64,000 nucleotides of DNA from Glycine soja (GCF_004193775.1 NC_041004.1:8641309-8705308); one strand, 5' to 3'; numbered from the stretch's first letter, positions 11,379 to 21,754 are shown. The notes: generated from the letters alone by a model not told the origin. Numbers and translations are program-made.

Positions 11379-12806
11379 TTAGATGAGAGCCCCTCTACCA
11401 ATCCTCTTGCAAGCTTGCTTCTCCTGAATATCAAATGCATTTTGGGAAAAAGAAATGGACAAATTAGGATTGGTTAGAAGAGCACTAACTGAAATTAAAT
11501 TGAATTTGAATTTAGGAATGTAGGCAACATTATGCAAGAGTAAGGTATTGGTTAAGCAAACCGAACCAATGACAATGATAGGTATAACATCATTGTTAGG
11601 CAGAGTGACAGTTTTATCAGAAACAAGTTGGTAAGATAAAAAATGATGAAGAGAACAAGAAATATGAATGCTGGCACCAGAATCTAAAAGCCAACAATCA
11701 TGAAGAAAATTAGAAGTGGATATAGAAAGGATCATACCACTGGCAGAAGAAACACCTTGAGGAATGACAACATTGGTAGCATGACTTTCTAAAAGATTCA
11801 TCAATTGGCTATATTGTTGGGCAGTAAGTTGAAACTGGGAACCCGAGTCACCAGAGGAAGATGGTGAGTGAGACATATCAACAGATACTTGTTGAGCAAC
11901 CTTGTGTGGTGGTTCAGAAGATGAAGAATGTTTCTTGACTTCTGAGGAAAAACTAGTCCTCGGATAATTTGGAGGATAACCATGCAACTTGAAGCAACGA
12001 TCCTGAGTATGACCCAACATACCACAATGAGCACACAAGGGGCGATTCTTGGAAGATCCTTTGAAGCGATTGGTAGGATGATTGCGTGCAACAGAAGAAG
12101 GCTTCAAGGCAAAAGCATGTGAAACTTCACGAGCAGAGGTGGAAGCACCAACTTCCTTTTGCTTTTCTTCTTGAACAACTAAGGAAAAAACCTTAGTTAC
12201 TGAGGGAAAGGGATCCATGGATAAAATTTGACCTCTGATAGTAGAGAAGGATTCATTCAACCCCATCAAGAACTGCATAGCATACTCCATTTGTTCAAAA
12301 TCGCACCAAGGTTTAATTCCTCCACATGTGCAACTATGTGAGGGCTTCAGTTCTGATAATGACTCCCACAGAGAACGAAGCTTGGAGTAGAAAGAGGAAA
12401 CATACATGGAACCTTGTTGCAGAGTGATCAATTCATGCTTAAGTTGAAAAATTAAAGGACCATTTCGTTGCTCAATACGTTCTTGAAGATCATCCCAGAT
12501 TGCTTTGGCAGAAGAACAATGTAAGATACTGACTTGCATTTCTTTGGATAAAGAATTAATGAGCCAGGAAGAAACGATACTATCGTTGCGATGCCACAAA
12601 GCATGAGTGGAGTGACCTAAAGCAGGTTTAGGAATTGAACCATCAACAAACCCATATTTGTTCTTCCCATGAAGAGCCATGCACATTGCTTTCTTCCAAG
12701 AATTGTAGTTATCACCGGTAAGAGGATGAGAAACTAAGGCAATGTCAGGATGGTCGGAAGAATGAAGAATGAAGGGGTTAGAATCATCAATGGCAGCCAT
12801 GGTCAT
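11379..12806 (-). CDS. copia 2 gag-protease ORF
   Basis: 475 codons from an ATG (12804-12806) to a TAA. The N-terminal part has the UBN2-type capsid signature LTGDNYNSWKKAMCMALHGK. A CCHC zinc knuckle (CAHCGMLGHTQDRC, about residues 255-268) is for RNA binding. The aspartic protease active site is WLLDSGASIH (about residue 370). The frame continues into integrase after a single TAA codon, so gag-protease could be made but not the whole polyprotein. The start is the first ATG after the primer site and about 65 bp inside the 5' LTR. Confidence 0.93.
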   Translation of the reverse strand: MTMAAIDDSNPFILHSSDHPDIALVSHPLTGDNYNSWKKAMCMALHGKNKYGFVDGSIPKPALGHSTHALWHRNDSIVSSWLINSLSKEMQVSILHCSSAKAIWDDLQERIEQRNGPLIFQLKHELITLQQGSMYVSSFYSKLRSLWESLSELKPSHSCTCGGIKPWCDFEQMEYAMQFLMGLNESFSTIRGQILSMDPFPSVTKVFSLVVQEEKQKEVGASTSAREVSHAFALKPSSVARNHPTNRFKGSSKNRPLCAHCGMLGHTQDRCFKLHGYPPNYPRTSFSSEVKKHSSSSEPPHKVAQQVSVDMSHSPSSSGDSGSQFQLTAQQYSQLMNLLESHATNVVIPQGVSSASGMILSISTSNFLHDCWLLDSGASIHISCSLHHFLSYQLVSDKTVTLPNNDVIPIIVIGSVCLTNTLLLHNVAYIPKFKFNLISVSALLTNPNLSISFSQNAFDIQEKQACKRIGRGALI

Positions 12807-12860
12807 GAGATAAAAAAAGAAATAACTTCAATAGGAAGAAAGAAGTACGAAAGCAAAAAC

Positions 12861-12871
12861 TTCTGATACCA
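12861..12871 (-). other. Primer binding site of copia 2 (tRNA-Met type)
   Basis: The plus strand TTCTGATACCA is the reverse complement of TGGTATCAGAA and directly abuts the right LTR. This confirms that the LTR starts at TATCAAG. Confidence 0.88.
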
Positions 12872-13082
12872 TATCAAGAATGAAAGAAATGAATGATAGT
12901 TTTCAAATTCATTCATCAAAGTATTACAAAGGTGGTTTATTTATACAAATATAGAGAATAACCAACTTCTAGTAACTCCTAGTAACTAACTTCAATAACT
13001 TCTAGTAACATAACTAAGTAACTATTCACCTAACTTCTAATAACTCCTAGTAACTAACTTCGACCGTCGCTTAATCGTGATA
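12872..13082 (-). repeat. 5' LTR of copia 2
   Basis: 211 bp, identical to 8321-8531 except for about three positions (two adjacent near base 34, one near base 192). Followed by TCTTT. Confidence 0.95.
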
Positions 13083-13157
13083 TCTTTATTGTTGCAAGAG
13101 CTAATGACAAGGATTAAATCTACTATAGCTAATTTCCTTAGCAATTATTATGAATGG

Positions 13158-14464
13158 GTAGTTTTGACACTTGTTGATTGAGATGACACTTTTTGTCATA
13201 TTCTTAGCATGGGTGTTATGCTTGATTTGTGAAGGAGAAAAAAAGTTTTTTTTCTTTTCATGATGAAAGTTAATGACTTGGCTTGTGAGTGTGTCAGCTA
13301 CTAGGTATTGTGTTCAAGGATGTAAAATATTAAATATCACTCAAAGCTTTCAGAACAATGCGGTCATTAATTGCTGATTTCCTGCTTTTTGGTTTGGTTA
13401 CTGGAACATGATGAATTGTTCTTATGCTAGGTATAGTGTTTCATTTTTAAAAGCCATGTATGAGTCGTAGTCAACACTGCATTCTAAATTTGTAATAGAA
13501 AGCATATTTTCTAAGATGCTTTGTATATAATCGTGTTCTGCTCATGCAATTTTCTTTCTGTGTCTGTCTAGTCTTTGTTCCTTGACATGATATTAGATTC
13601 CATTGCATTTTATAGTAAATTAATTTGTTGTCACATTATATTTATGTGATGAATTTTATCATCCATCAACATATAGAATCATTGAATGAATAAAATGTAA
13701 ACAATAGAAATTTTCAGAGTTAGTGTCTTTCTATTTCATCAAAACTTACATGGAATTTTCTTTAGTGTGAATTGTTCATGAGATACATCTTTTTAGTGAT
13801 CCTCTAGTAGCATATGAGAGAGAAAATGGTCTACCAAAATAATAGTTTATCACCTTCGACCAATTGGTGAACCACTAAGGAGCCTTGAAAGTGGTCAGGC
13901 GGTCAGTTTTGTTGATCCTATATACTCAGCAGAATCCTGTATACTGGTTAATTGGATTCTGGAAATGTGTTTTAGCTGGACTTGTTTCCTTGCTAAAATG
14001 GATGAATTTGTCTAGCCAAGCCATGTCTTTAGAGGAATTACTTTACATATTTGTTTCTCATAGCCAAGCCATGGTCATTGCATGATGTCCCTCAGTCCCT
14101 CTGCGTGTGTGTTTTTTGTTTTTTAACTTTCCTTTTTTTCTTTTTCTAGGCCCTTAAGCCAGTGAAACTGTTTTAACATTCTTTTTCATATTATTTGTTA
14201 TAAAATGTCTCAGATTATGAATAAGAATATTATTTTTTAAAAATTCTCATACCATTCATTTGCCTTTTAAACTGATAGTAATAAAAGGCATTAAATTGCC
14301 ATCAATATTCCTCAAAGATTATTATAATTGTGCACGTCTCGGCTTCATATGTGCTATCAAAATTCTTGAGTTTCATTATTCAAGCTAGTCCACATAATGT
14401 CTATGATATGATTTTTCTTGTTTTTCTTTTTTACAAATGAAATTTTTTCGTTGTGTTACTGCAG
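13158..14464 (+). other. CACTA interior between captured MO25 and prolyl oligopeptidase fragments
   Basis: About 1.3 kb of AT-rich, intron-like sequence. No exon with recognisable product was found. The open stretch near 13885-14085 has no homology I recognise. Confidence 0.5.
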
Positions 14465-14704
14465 GAATGGGGTGATCCTAGAAAGAAGGAATTCTACTTC
14501 TACATGAAATCATATTTCCCCGTTGATAACGTGAGAATCGTATGACTGTGCTTGATGCCTTGTATTCTTTCATTGGCTATCATTTATTTCAGTCCGAGCA
14601 TAATTTTTATTTTCTTATTCATGAAATGAGTTTTAAATCCTGCCATTTTCTGAAGGTGAAGGCACAGAATTATAGACACATTCTTGTTACAGCATGATTA
14701 AATG
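14465..14704 (+). pseudogene. Captured prolyl oligopeptidase (S9) gene fragment
   Basis: Two exons with canonical borders. Exon 1 (14465-14530) follows a TGCAG acceptor and encodes EWGDPRKKEFYFYMKSYFPV then DN; GTGAG follows. Exon 2 (14656-14704) encodes VKAQNYRHILVTA and, after a stop, LN, and ends at GTAAGC. Read together they match the conserved DNVKAQNYPHILVTAGLND region of plant prolyl oligopeptidase/protease II-like serine peptidases. The stop replaces the glycine codon of VTAGLN (GGA to TGA). The catalytic Ser and His lie outside the captured piece, so it cannot be an enzyme. Confidence 0.85.
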
Positions 14705-15002
14705 GTAAGCACATTTGATTCATGTCACTAAACTGTTTTTGTTTTGAACTTTAATATTTAAAGCTAGAAAATTCTTCCTCTCATTTTTTCTTTTAATTAT
14801 ATATGATCATGAGATTAATTTTTAATTTTATGTATGAAAAAATATTTATTTAAGAAATTTATAGCTTAAATGAATCTCAAATGGAGTGCTAGTACTAATT
14901 AATAAAATCACTCCTTTTCTTGAAAAAATAATAAATCATTACTTTCTTTCTTTTTTTTATTTTATTAAATTAGAATAATAATAAATTTCGTCCTCTTCGA
15001 GG

Positions 15003-15093
15003 TTGGGGACCATAACACGAGTGTACTGTATGCACTACACGGACCTATGAAGTCGATAAGCTCAAAATTGGTGGAGGCAACTTTTTAACCAAG
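15003..15093 (+). other. Possible captured exon, unidentified
   Basis: One frame reads RTYEVDKLKIGGGNFLTK up to a good donor (AAG|GTAAGC at 15093/15094). The upstream acceptor is unclear. I do not recognise the product. It could be a further exon of the neighbouring captured gene or of another one. Confidence 0.35.
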
Positions 15094-16596
15094 GTAAGCT
15101 TTCTTAAATTTCTCTCTATTTTTATTTTTATTTGGTTGGTTGTACACGGTTAGATTTTCTTTTGTAGTTAATTAAATTAACTCTTAATTAATTTAGCAGA
15201 TTAGTTTATTGATAATTTTGCAACCGAGTTCCTAAAATGTTACTTGTCTCCATTTTAATATTGTGCAGGTCATCTAAGGTATATATAAATTATCCATTAA
15301 ACTTTTCTAAAATATATCATTCACCTAGGAGTATTAGCAACATTATCTCTAACACACATTTTATTATTATTTAAAATTTATTAAAAACTAAAAAATTTAG
15401 AAGAAACACTCATTAAATAAGAGTCTCTAATTAAATATTTTTTTATAAAATATTATGTATAAATATTTATTGCCAAGGATACCATTCACCTAAAAACGTG
15501 AGAAATGAGATTCTGTAGCTCAATTTTTTTGAAGAGTTTCTTTCGTAATTTTGATTAATAATAAAATGTGTTATTAACATTTTTTTCCCAACAATATATT
15601 TTTCTAAACTAATTCTTTATTATTCAATAAAATATATTAAAAATTACTAAAATTTGTAAATCTTATTTCTTTATTTAATAATGTATTTTACTTATAATTT
15701 TCAAACCTCTAATAAATCTGAATTAATAAAGTGTGTTGGGAAAATAAGGTAGAGAATGTGTTGAAAGGTTATATCTTCCATTTTTTTTTTGTTACAAGTT
15801 AAACCTAAGCACATCGACCTCAAAGGATATCTATTTCAGACTTCAAAATTTTCCTTTCCGAGGTGTCTTTCGCTTAATTTATTTTTTTTTTTTATAAAAA
15901 AAAGAATAAAGAAAGAACTAAGGTCTGGTAGGTTGCATATAGGGGAAAAGAAGAATGAATATAGCTTGCAATTTCAATGCAGATCCAAATACTATTCCAA
16001 ATACTATTACAGTGACAAGAATAATATGCTCTATCAAAAAGTAATCACTTTCTCAGAACATAGAGGAGAGAGAGAATTAGGGACACAAGACAAGATTTAA
16101 CACATGAAAGTTTTAATTTAGCCATTCATTTTAAAAAATCATCCCAAACTTTAGGTGTAAGAGAAAAAAAAAATCAAAGTCACCTTAGTCAACTAACAAT
16201 ATTAATCTAGAGTCCAATTGATCATATACATGATAACACACCTTCTCATGATGTAAAACCGTGCTTTCTGTTCCTTAGCTAATTTGGTGCATTTGCACCC
16301 ATTTTCCCATTCATGTATGTAGCTTTATTTTCCTTAGCCAAAATATGTTTTGGCCACATTACCATAGTGTGGATAAATTTTGTATGGTTCGGGATCATCT
16401 GTCTCTAATTTTGGTTTTAAGATTTTGAACGTGAAACATGATCAATTTTTTTAATTTATGAGTTAACTGTGTATCACATAAAAATTATTAAAATCATTTG
16501 AATTCTATCGTTACTTCATAAATTAATATTAAAATTTAAAACTTGGAAGAGATATTCTTGACAATAGTGTGTGAATTTGCTAATTACTATTTTCAG
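15094..16596. other. CACTA interior, no gene recognised
   Basis: AT-rich sequence. The open stretch at 15789-16100 has no homology I recognise and spans T-rich tracts, so I do not call it a gene. Confidence 0.45.
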
Positions 16597-16758
16597 TTGC
16601 GGGAGCGCAATCCAGAGATGTACTTGGATCTCCAAACCAGATCACTACTGGATCCACTTCTGTTAGAAGAGAATGATCTCAAGTGGCAGCCCAACAAGCT
16701 ATATGAGAGGAAGAGAGATTCTTGGCTTTTTGATCGATTCTTTTATTTGACTTTTTGA
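16597..16758 (+). pseudogene. Captured terminal exon, unidentified hydrophilic protein
   Basis: Begins after TTTTCAG and encodes LRERNPEMYLDLQTRSLLDP then LLLEENDLKWQPNKLYERKR and a short tail, with a stop at 16756-16758. The charged, well-conserved-looking composition and good acceptor suggest a real protein exon captured by the CACTA element. I cannot name the family. Confidence 0.45.
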
Positions 16759-17881
16759 TCGATTTTTTTTTTACTTTTTGACTTTTATTCTTCTATTTTT
16801 TTAGGGATTTTGGTTCTAAGTGTCTAAATATTGATTCCTCTATAGTATTTTTATTGTATGATATTTGCTCATTGTTGATGGAATAACTATTCCTCTTATT
16901 ATCCCTAACTAAAAAAGTTTAATCGTATAGGAAATCATATAGGAAATCCTGTATGATATTTGCAGATTTCTTTAAAAAGCTGCAAGTAAGTTTGTACTTC
17001 GATCTTTGCCTCTGGCATAAATGTATATAATTTTTTGCTTTTGTTTTTTATTTAGACCCTATTTTTCTCTTTGCATCTGTTGTCTGTTGGAACATGGTTA
17101 AGATTGTTCATGGTCCTTTCTTTAGTGTTAAGTTTTCTTACCATCACTTTGGTTTTGTTATGTATAGAATGCTAGCTTATCTTGTGCAAGCAATGAGCTG
17201 AAGAGCATTGATTTGTATGTCTGTGTGTGTATGACTGAAAATAAGAATATCTATGTTATTTGGTTTACTGTCAATATGCTGGAGAAGTTTGAATATAGCT
17301 GACACAGTCTTCAATGATTTGCCATTTTTGTGTTAGATATTTGTATACACATGATATGAATAATGAGACCTACATGCATAAATTCAAGATTGTGTTTGAT
17401 TTAATATATTTTGAATGGTAAGGATGGATTCTTGGTGAATGACTTACCAAATTAGTGCTTATTAACAGCTTTCACCAATGAATTCACTTTCTGAAAGAAC
17501 ATAATATTATTTCCTCAATTTATGTGCTTATTGAATATTGATTCATGTGGGTCTTAAATTCTTGTGTTCTCTTGTTACTAACATGAACCTATAATGATAC
17601 AAATCTTGAAGTTTCAAGATAGCATGCTTAGTATCATGCATTTAAATATTCAGGATGATGTAATATTGATTTTTTGTATGTTAATATTCAATAAACCATA
17701 GGAGGTATTTTTGGAACTTGTTTCTGCACCTGAATTTTTCTGTTTTGGATATTTTTTCCTGAATGGTTTCGGTTTTCTCAACATGGAAGGCAGGTTGGGT
17801 TCCTCTAAATAAATTTCATTTTCATTCTCTTGACTTTATCATTATTGTGTTTAAAATTCTCTTACTTTGCTGGTTATGCAG

Positions 17882-17950
17882 TGCTCATACTGAATGCATT
17901 GTTACAGAAGATAGTGAAGTTATTGAGACTTTCTTAATTCAAGTTGACAG
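17882..17950 (+). other. Possible captured internal exon, unidentified
   Basis: Flanked by TATGCAG and GTATGT. It encodes AHTECIVTEDSEVIETFLIQ then VDR. Both splice sites are good. Product unknown. Confidence 0.4.
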
Positions 17951-18117
17951 GTATGTCTAGAAATTTGATTAAATGTTTGTCTTTTTCACACTTCTAGATG
18001 ATGATACTTTTTATAATTGGTGAAAATGATTTTATAATTGTTGAAACTGATGATACTTTTGGTTGCCATCAATGTCTTATTTAAAAATACCAGAGACCAG
18101 CAAAAAAAAATAAAAAT

Positions 18118-18499
18118 TGAACACATACTAAGACGGTTCTAGGATTAACCGTTTTAGTATGTAGTGACAATCTAAGACGGTTACAAGATAATCGTCTTAA
18201 TATGTATGACTTTTTAAGACGATTATGATATAACCGTTGTAGAAAATCATTTATTTAGCATACTTACTAAGACGGTTTATGTAGCGACCGTCGTAGAACG
18301 ACAAATAAGTCTTAGATTCTGAGGACTTTCTATGACGGTTATTCCAATAATCATCGTAAAAAAGTTTGACATATAAAGACGGTTTTTAAAATCGTTGTTG
18401 TATTTTTTGTACTTTTTATGACACCCGTTTCTACGACGATTCATAACCGTCGTAAAATGGGCTATTTAACCGACTTAAAAACCACTAATTCCAGTAGTG
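18118..18499. repeat. Right subterminal and terminal repeats of the CACTA element
   Basis: At least ten variants of AAGACGGTT / AACCGTCTTA / ACCGTCGTAG in alternating orientation, ending in CCAGTAGTG (inverse of CACTACTGG) at 18499, then the AAT target duplication. Adjacent copies pair into imperfect hairpins. Confidence 0.85.
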
Positions 18500-18502
18500 A
18501 AT

Positions 18503-19131
18503 GGCTATAATTAAGGAAGATCCCTTAAACCATGATGGAAAAAAGTGTGCAAACCAAAGAAGCTAGGGGCTTATTAACACTTTTTTTGTTTTAATTCTTG
18601 TACGAGATAGCCTTCATATATTTTTGTCCTTAAAATCAATGCATAAATGGATTAAGCGAAATGGGTGTTTATATATTACCATTGGTTTTGAGACTTAAGA
18701 AATGTAAGACTTTTTGTTGTTGTTGTAGAGCAAAAATATTAATATGTCACAACACGCATGAACATATGTCCCATTAATTTCTTGTTTGGGTAAATATGAA
18801 TGTTAACTACACATATAATTTTCAAATATACTGTTTATTATTATTAGTTGAGATTTATTAAAAATTACAAATTTGTTATAGTCTCCCTTTCTATTTAAAT
18901 GTTTTCTACTGATCATAATTTTATAATTTGTAATACATTTGAGATATAAGGAAAATATATTTTTAAAAAATAGAATTTACTATCTGTTTTGTCCTAAATT
19001 TTTTCAATTTTATGCTTTTATCCTTAATTTAAATTTTAATTGATGAAAGTGTCTAATTTTTTTTTCTTTTATCACTTTTAGTTTTTATTATCAAGTAATA
19101 GTGTTAACTCATGATGTAGTGACTCTCATTA
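18503..19131. other. Flank between CACTA element and gypsy fragment, no gene seen
   Basis: AT-rich chromosomal or old-repeat sequence continuing the CACTA target site. No coding signal. Confidence 0.5.
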
Positions 19132-20182
19132 GTTAGGTCATTGTAAATAATCTTCCTATCAAATTGTCATGGTCTTCCTAAGAGAATATGATCTGCCTCC
19201 ATGGAAACTATATCACAATTAACTTCATCCTTATATGTCCCAATGGAGAAAGGTACCTTTACTTGTTGGTTAACTATCATTTCCCCTTTCTCATTAAGCC
19301 ATTGAAGTTTATAAGGTTTTAGGTCAGGAGTGATAGTGAGGTTCAACTTGGAAACTAATCTTGTGCTACAACAATTGCAACAATATCCACTATCCACAAT
19401 GAAAGAACAAGTTTTATCTAAAATTTTGCATCTTGTATGAAAGATATTTTCTCTTTGAGATTGGGATAGATCACAAGATTAGCCTTCAAGGAGCCTTCTA
19501 ACCATTAGGAGGTTACCTTCTTTATGGGGGTAGACTTCCTTACTAAACTCTTCACCCCTTACTTCATCTTCACTTCCACTAGAGGAAGGGGAAGAAAGTA
19601 GTCTCCTCTTAACTACTATAAATGTCTTGACTCCTCATAATCATGATTTTCTTTGAAGGGTATTGAGAGGTAGTGTGACCTCTCCCAAAACATTTGAAGC
19701 ATTTAATGTTGCTAGTCTTTGCTTCGGAACTAGTCTTAGGAGTGGATTTCTCTATGGTCTTACCTTTATCTTCCTTGGGTTTTGAAGGTGCAGCCCCCAA
19801 AATTCCTTGGGCTTGGTCCTTCCTTGGATAAGAGTGAAAGCCATAAGATTTTGAAGAAAACTTTCTTTTAAGTTGTTGCTCCACTCTTATACAAAGTTGG
19901 ACTAACTCATCTAGGTCCATATATAGAAGGAGTTCAACCTTGGATAAGAGTGAAAGCCATAAGATCTTAAGAGTTGTTGCTCCACTCTATGCTTATTCTT
20001 TCCTCCTCCCTAAGTCCATCTCTTAAAAGGAGTAATTCCATTTGTTGTCTATATTTTTCAACACTCATACTCCCTTCTAAGCCTTTGGAGCTTCTCCATA
20101 AGTTCTCTTTCATAGTAGGAGGGAATGTGTCTCTTCCTAAGGACACTCTTAAGATCATTCTAATACTTTACTAGAGGATCCC
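19132..20182 (-). pseudogene. Gypsy gag C-terminal part and protease, broken
   Basis: Minus strand: a capsid end (YRQQMELLLLRDGLREEERI, 19967-20158), RVEQQLKRKF and a degraded CCHC-like knuckle CFKCFGRGHTTSQYPSKK (19609-19920), then the protease region DSGYCCNCCSTRLVSKLNL...HILLGRP (19167-19397), where DSG is the aspartic active site. It continues to about 19132 and then stops. Several frameshifts and stops are present. Its N-terminal half lies at 28646-29194. Confidence 0.88.
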
Positions 20183-21598
20183 TGTTAGTCGGTGAAAACG
20201 ACTAACTTTTGTGTATAAAATTTGTGTAAATTGTATCAAACTCTTCCAAATTATGGTTATTTTGTAGTGTTATAAGTATTTTCTATTAAATATAGGTAAT
20301 AAATACTTAGTACTTCCATTTTGTGTGTTTAATAATCATTTTATCTTAATTTCAGGTTAATTAGGCAAGCTTTGAAAAGTGTTGTTTTTCACCTTCTCAC
20401 TAAGCCAATCTGCTGGCCTAGCAAGCATTCGCTAAGCGTAACACTCATGGGCTTAGCACGAGGAAGACTCTGGAAGAAGATGAACTGTATAGGTTCGCTA
20501 AGCGCACCGCTTCATCTCACTAAGCGCACCGTTTCAATTCATCCGCTAAGCGAAAAAGGCGCGCTAAGCCAAAAATCATTAATGTGCGCTAAGCGGTCCA
20601 TAAGTGCGCTAAGCGCACGAGCACGAACAAGGCCACCTATTTAAGCCTGAAATCAGATTTTAGAGGGAGAGTTTGGAATGGGATTCAGAGCTTTGCATGT
20701 CTAGGGTTTCTAGAGAGAGAAAGGTCCAAGTTCCAGAGAGTTTTGAGAGATTTTTCTGTGTGAAGATTTGCAGAAACCAGAGCTTGAAGCAGAAGCCGGT
20801 TTGAGAGCTTGAGATGAGTTTGTGAGTGATTGTGAGATCCTAGAGATGAAGGAGACATCCTCACCACTTGTATTTTTGCAATCTTTCATCTTGTTCTTCT
20901 CTTTGTTGTTAAGAAGGCTTCCTGGTATGGAAAGCTAAATCCTCTATTGGATCTTCCCTGTAGGTACCTGATGTAAATATATTTCTATCTATTTAATAAT
21001 GTTTTGTGTGTTCTCTGTGCTATCTGCTTTTCATTCCAATATGCCTTTACCTTGATCACGTAAATGCATGCTTTGTTAGGGTCATTCAACAGTGGAAACT
21101 GGTCTGACTCTAAAGTCCTTGATAGTACAGGGCTGAGTTGTCGTGCTTTCACGAGGAATCGGGGCGCAATAATTTAGTTGTGTATGTGTGTCTTAATGCG
21201 GTCCTGGTTGAGTTTAGTCTTACAAGAAGAATCTACAGACGATGCTTGATCAGGATTAGGCTAAACTATCATGAGGAATTAGGGTTTAGTATCTCAAGAG
21301 ACACCATAAGAACACATGAGCACTGTTAGATAAAGAATATCTTTTTAGCATCAGGCACCTATTAGGAAGGCCAACATGTTCTCTACTTGTTTTTACACAT
21401 CATTTCTCTCGCGTGATTTTCTTTCTTTTTGCACAGATAGTTTATACACCTGTTCATATTCACACTTACCTTTACACACCAGACACCTATTTGCTGAAAT
21501 AGCTTACCAAATAACACAAGTTCCCTGAGTGTTTGATACTCGAATCTTACCATTTTATACTACTTGTACGATCCGGTGCACTTGTCGGAAGCCGAACA
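20183..21598 (+). repeat. 5' LTR of element A
   Basis: 1,416 bp from TGTTAGTCGG to GCCGAACA. It starts with the inverted repeat GTTAGTCG...CGACTAAC (20184-20191 / 20199-20206). It carries about ten GCTAAGCG-type motifs at 20400-20625 and a TATTTAAG box near 20638. Homologous to 45202-46611 and, inverted, to 30381-31895. Confidence 0.9.
20636..20646 (+). promoter_or_regulatory. Putative TATA box of element A LTR
   Basis: CCTATTTAAGC lies in the middle of the LTR, after the GCTAAGCG cluster. The same box is conserved in element C (about 45656-45665). Promoter activity is inferred from position. Confidence 0.5.
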
Positions 21599-21604
21599 AG
21601 TTTT

Positions 21605-21623
21605 TGGCGCCGTTGCCGGGGAA
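21605..21623 (+). other. Primer binding site of element A (tRNA-Asp type)
   Basis: TGGCGCCGTTGCCGGGGAA, complementary to the 3' end of plant tRNA-Asp, six bases after the LTR. This is the primer site typical of the Athila/Calypso branch. Confidence 0.92.
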
Positions 21624-21754
21624 CTTCTTTTTAGTTGGGAAGTTAGTTCGTCTTTAGGTGTCTATTCTTTAATTGTTTTTGTGAATATTTGTTCATAATT
21701 TCTATTTATCTTTTCTTGTTAAACTGGATAATCACTGTTCTGCTAGTGTTGTAT

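Larger units (their letters stand above)
8321..13082 (-). mobile_element. Ty1/copia LTR retrotransposon 2, nearly intact, with non-canonical LTR ends
   Basis: 4,762 bp with two 211-bp LTRs (8321-8531 and 12872-13082) and target duplication TCTTT at 8316-8320 and 13083-13087. It reads on the minus strand. Each LTR begins TATCA and ends TGATA rather than TG...CA, and the boundary is fixed independently by the target duplication, the primer site and the polypurine tract. Only three LTR differences are seen by eye, so it is younger than copia 1. The polyprotein is disrupted by two in-frame stops and one single-base frameshift. It sits in the intron of the captured MO25 fragment. Confidence 0.95.
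1626..13157 (+). pseudogene. Captured MO25-like (CAB39/Hym1) gene fragment, split by two copia insertions
   Basis: Three exon pieces encode part of an MO25-family scaffold protein. In eukaryotes this family binds STRAD/STE20-type kinases. Exon a (1627-1683, resumed at 8060) encodes YENTDMALHY...LRESIR followed by HQ. Exon b (8161-8259) encodes [13 protein letters not shown]...LPNFDI...TTFK and ends at a GT donor. Exon c (13098-13157) encodes ELMTRIKSTI...NYYEW and ends at GT. The identity rests on these ordered blocks, typical of the MO25 N-terminal half. The first copia element sits inside exon a; removing it with one TAAGA copy restores IRHQ. The second lies in the intron between b and c. 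The expected acceptor before exon c reads CAA rather than CAG and the donor after exon a is not visible, so the piece is decayed. The start and the C-terminal half are absent. Confidence 0.85.
365..18499. mobile_element. CACTA-superfamily DNA transposon carrying host gene fragments and two nested copia elements
   Basis: The left end reads CACTACTACAAAAATAG from 365 and the right end is the inverse of CACTACTGGAATTAG, ending at 18499. The 3-bp target duplication AAT lies directly outside both ends (362-364 and 18500-18502), which is the expected length for CACTA elements. Both ends carry short subterminal motifs of the ACGGTT/AACCGTCGTA type in direct and inverted order. The 18.1-kb span includes 6,371 bp and 4,762 bp of later copia insertions, so the original was about 7.0 kb. 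No transposase (TNPA/TNPD-like) reading frame was recognised, so the element is probably non-autonomous. The interior holds fragments of MO25-like and prolyl-oligopeptidase genes plus unidentified exons, the arrangement known from soybean gene-fragment-carrying CACTA elements. Confidence 0.88.

Noticed and set aside
15789..16100. 103-codon plus-strand ORF in the CACTA interior
   Set aside because: Spans T-rich and A-rich low-complexity stretches, no splice context and no recognisable domain.
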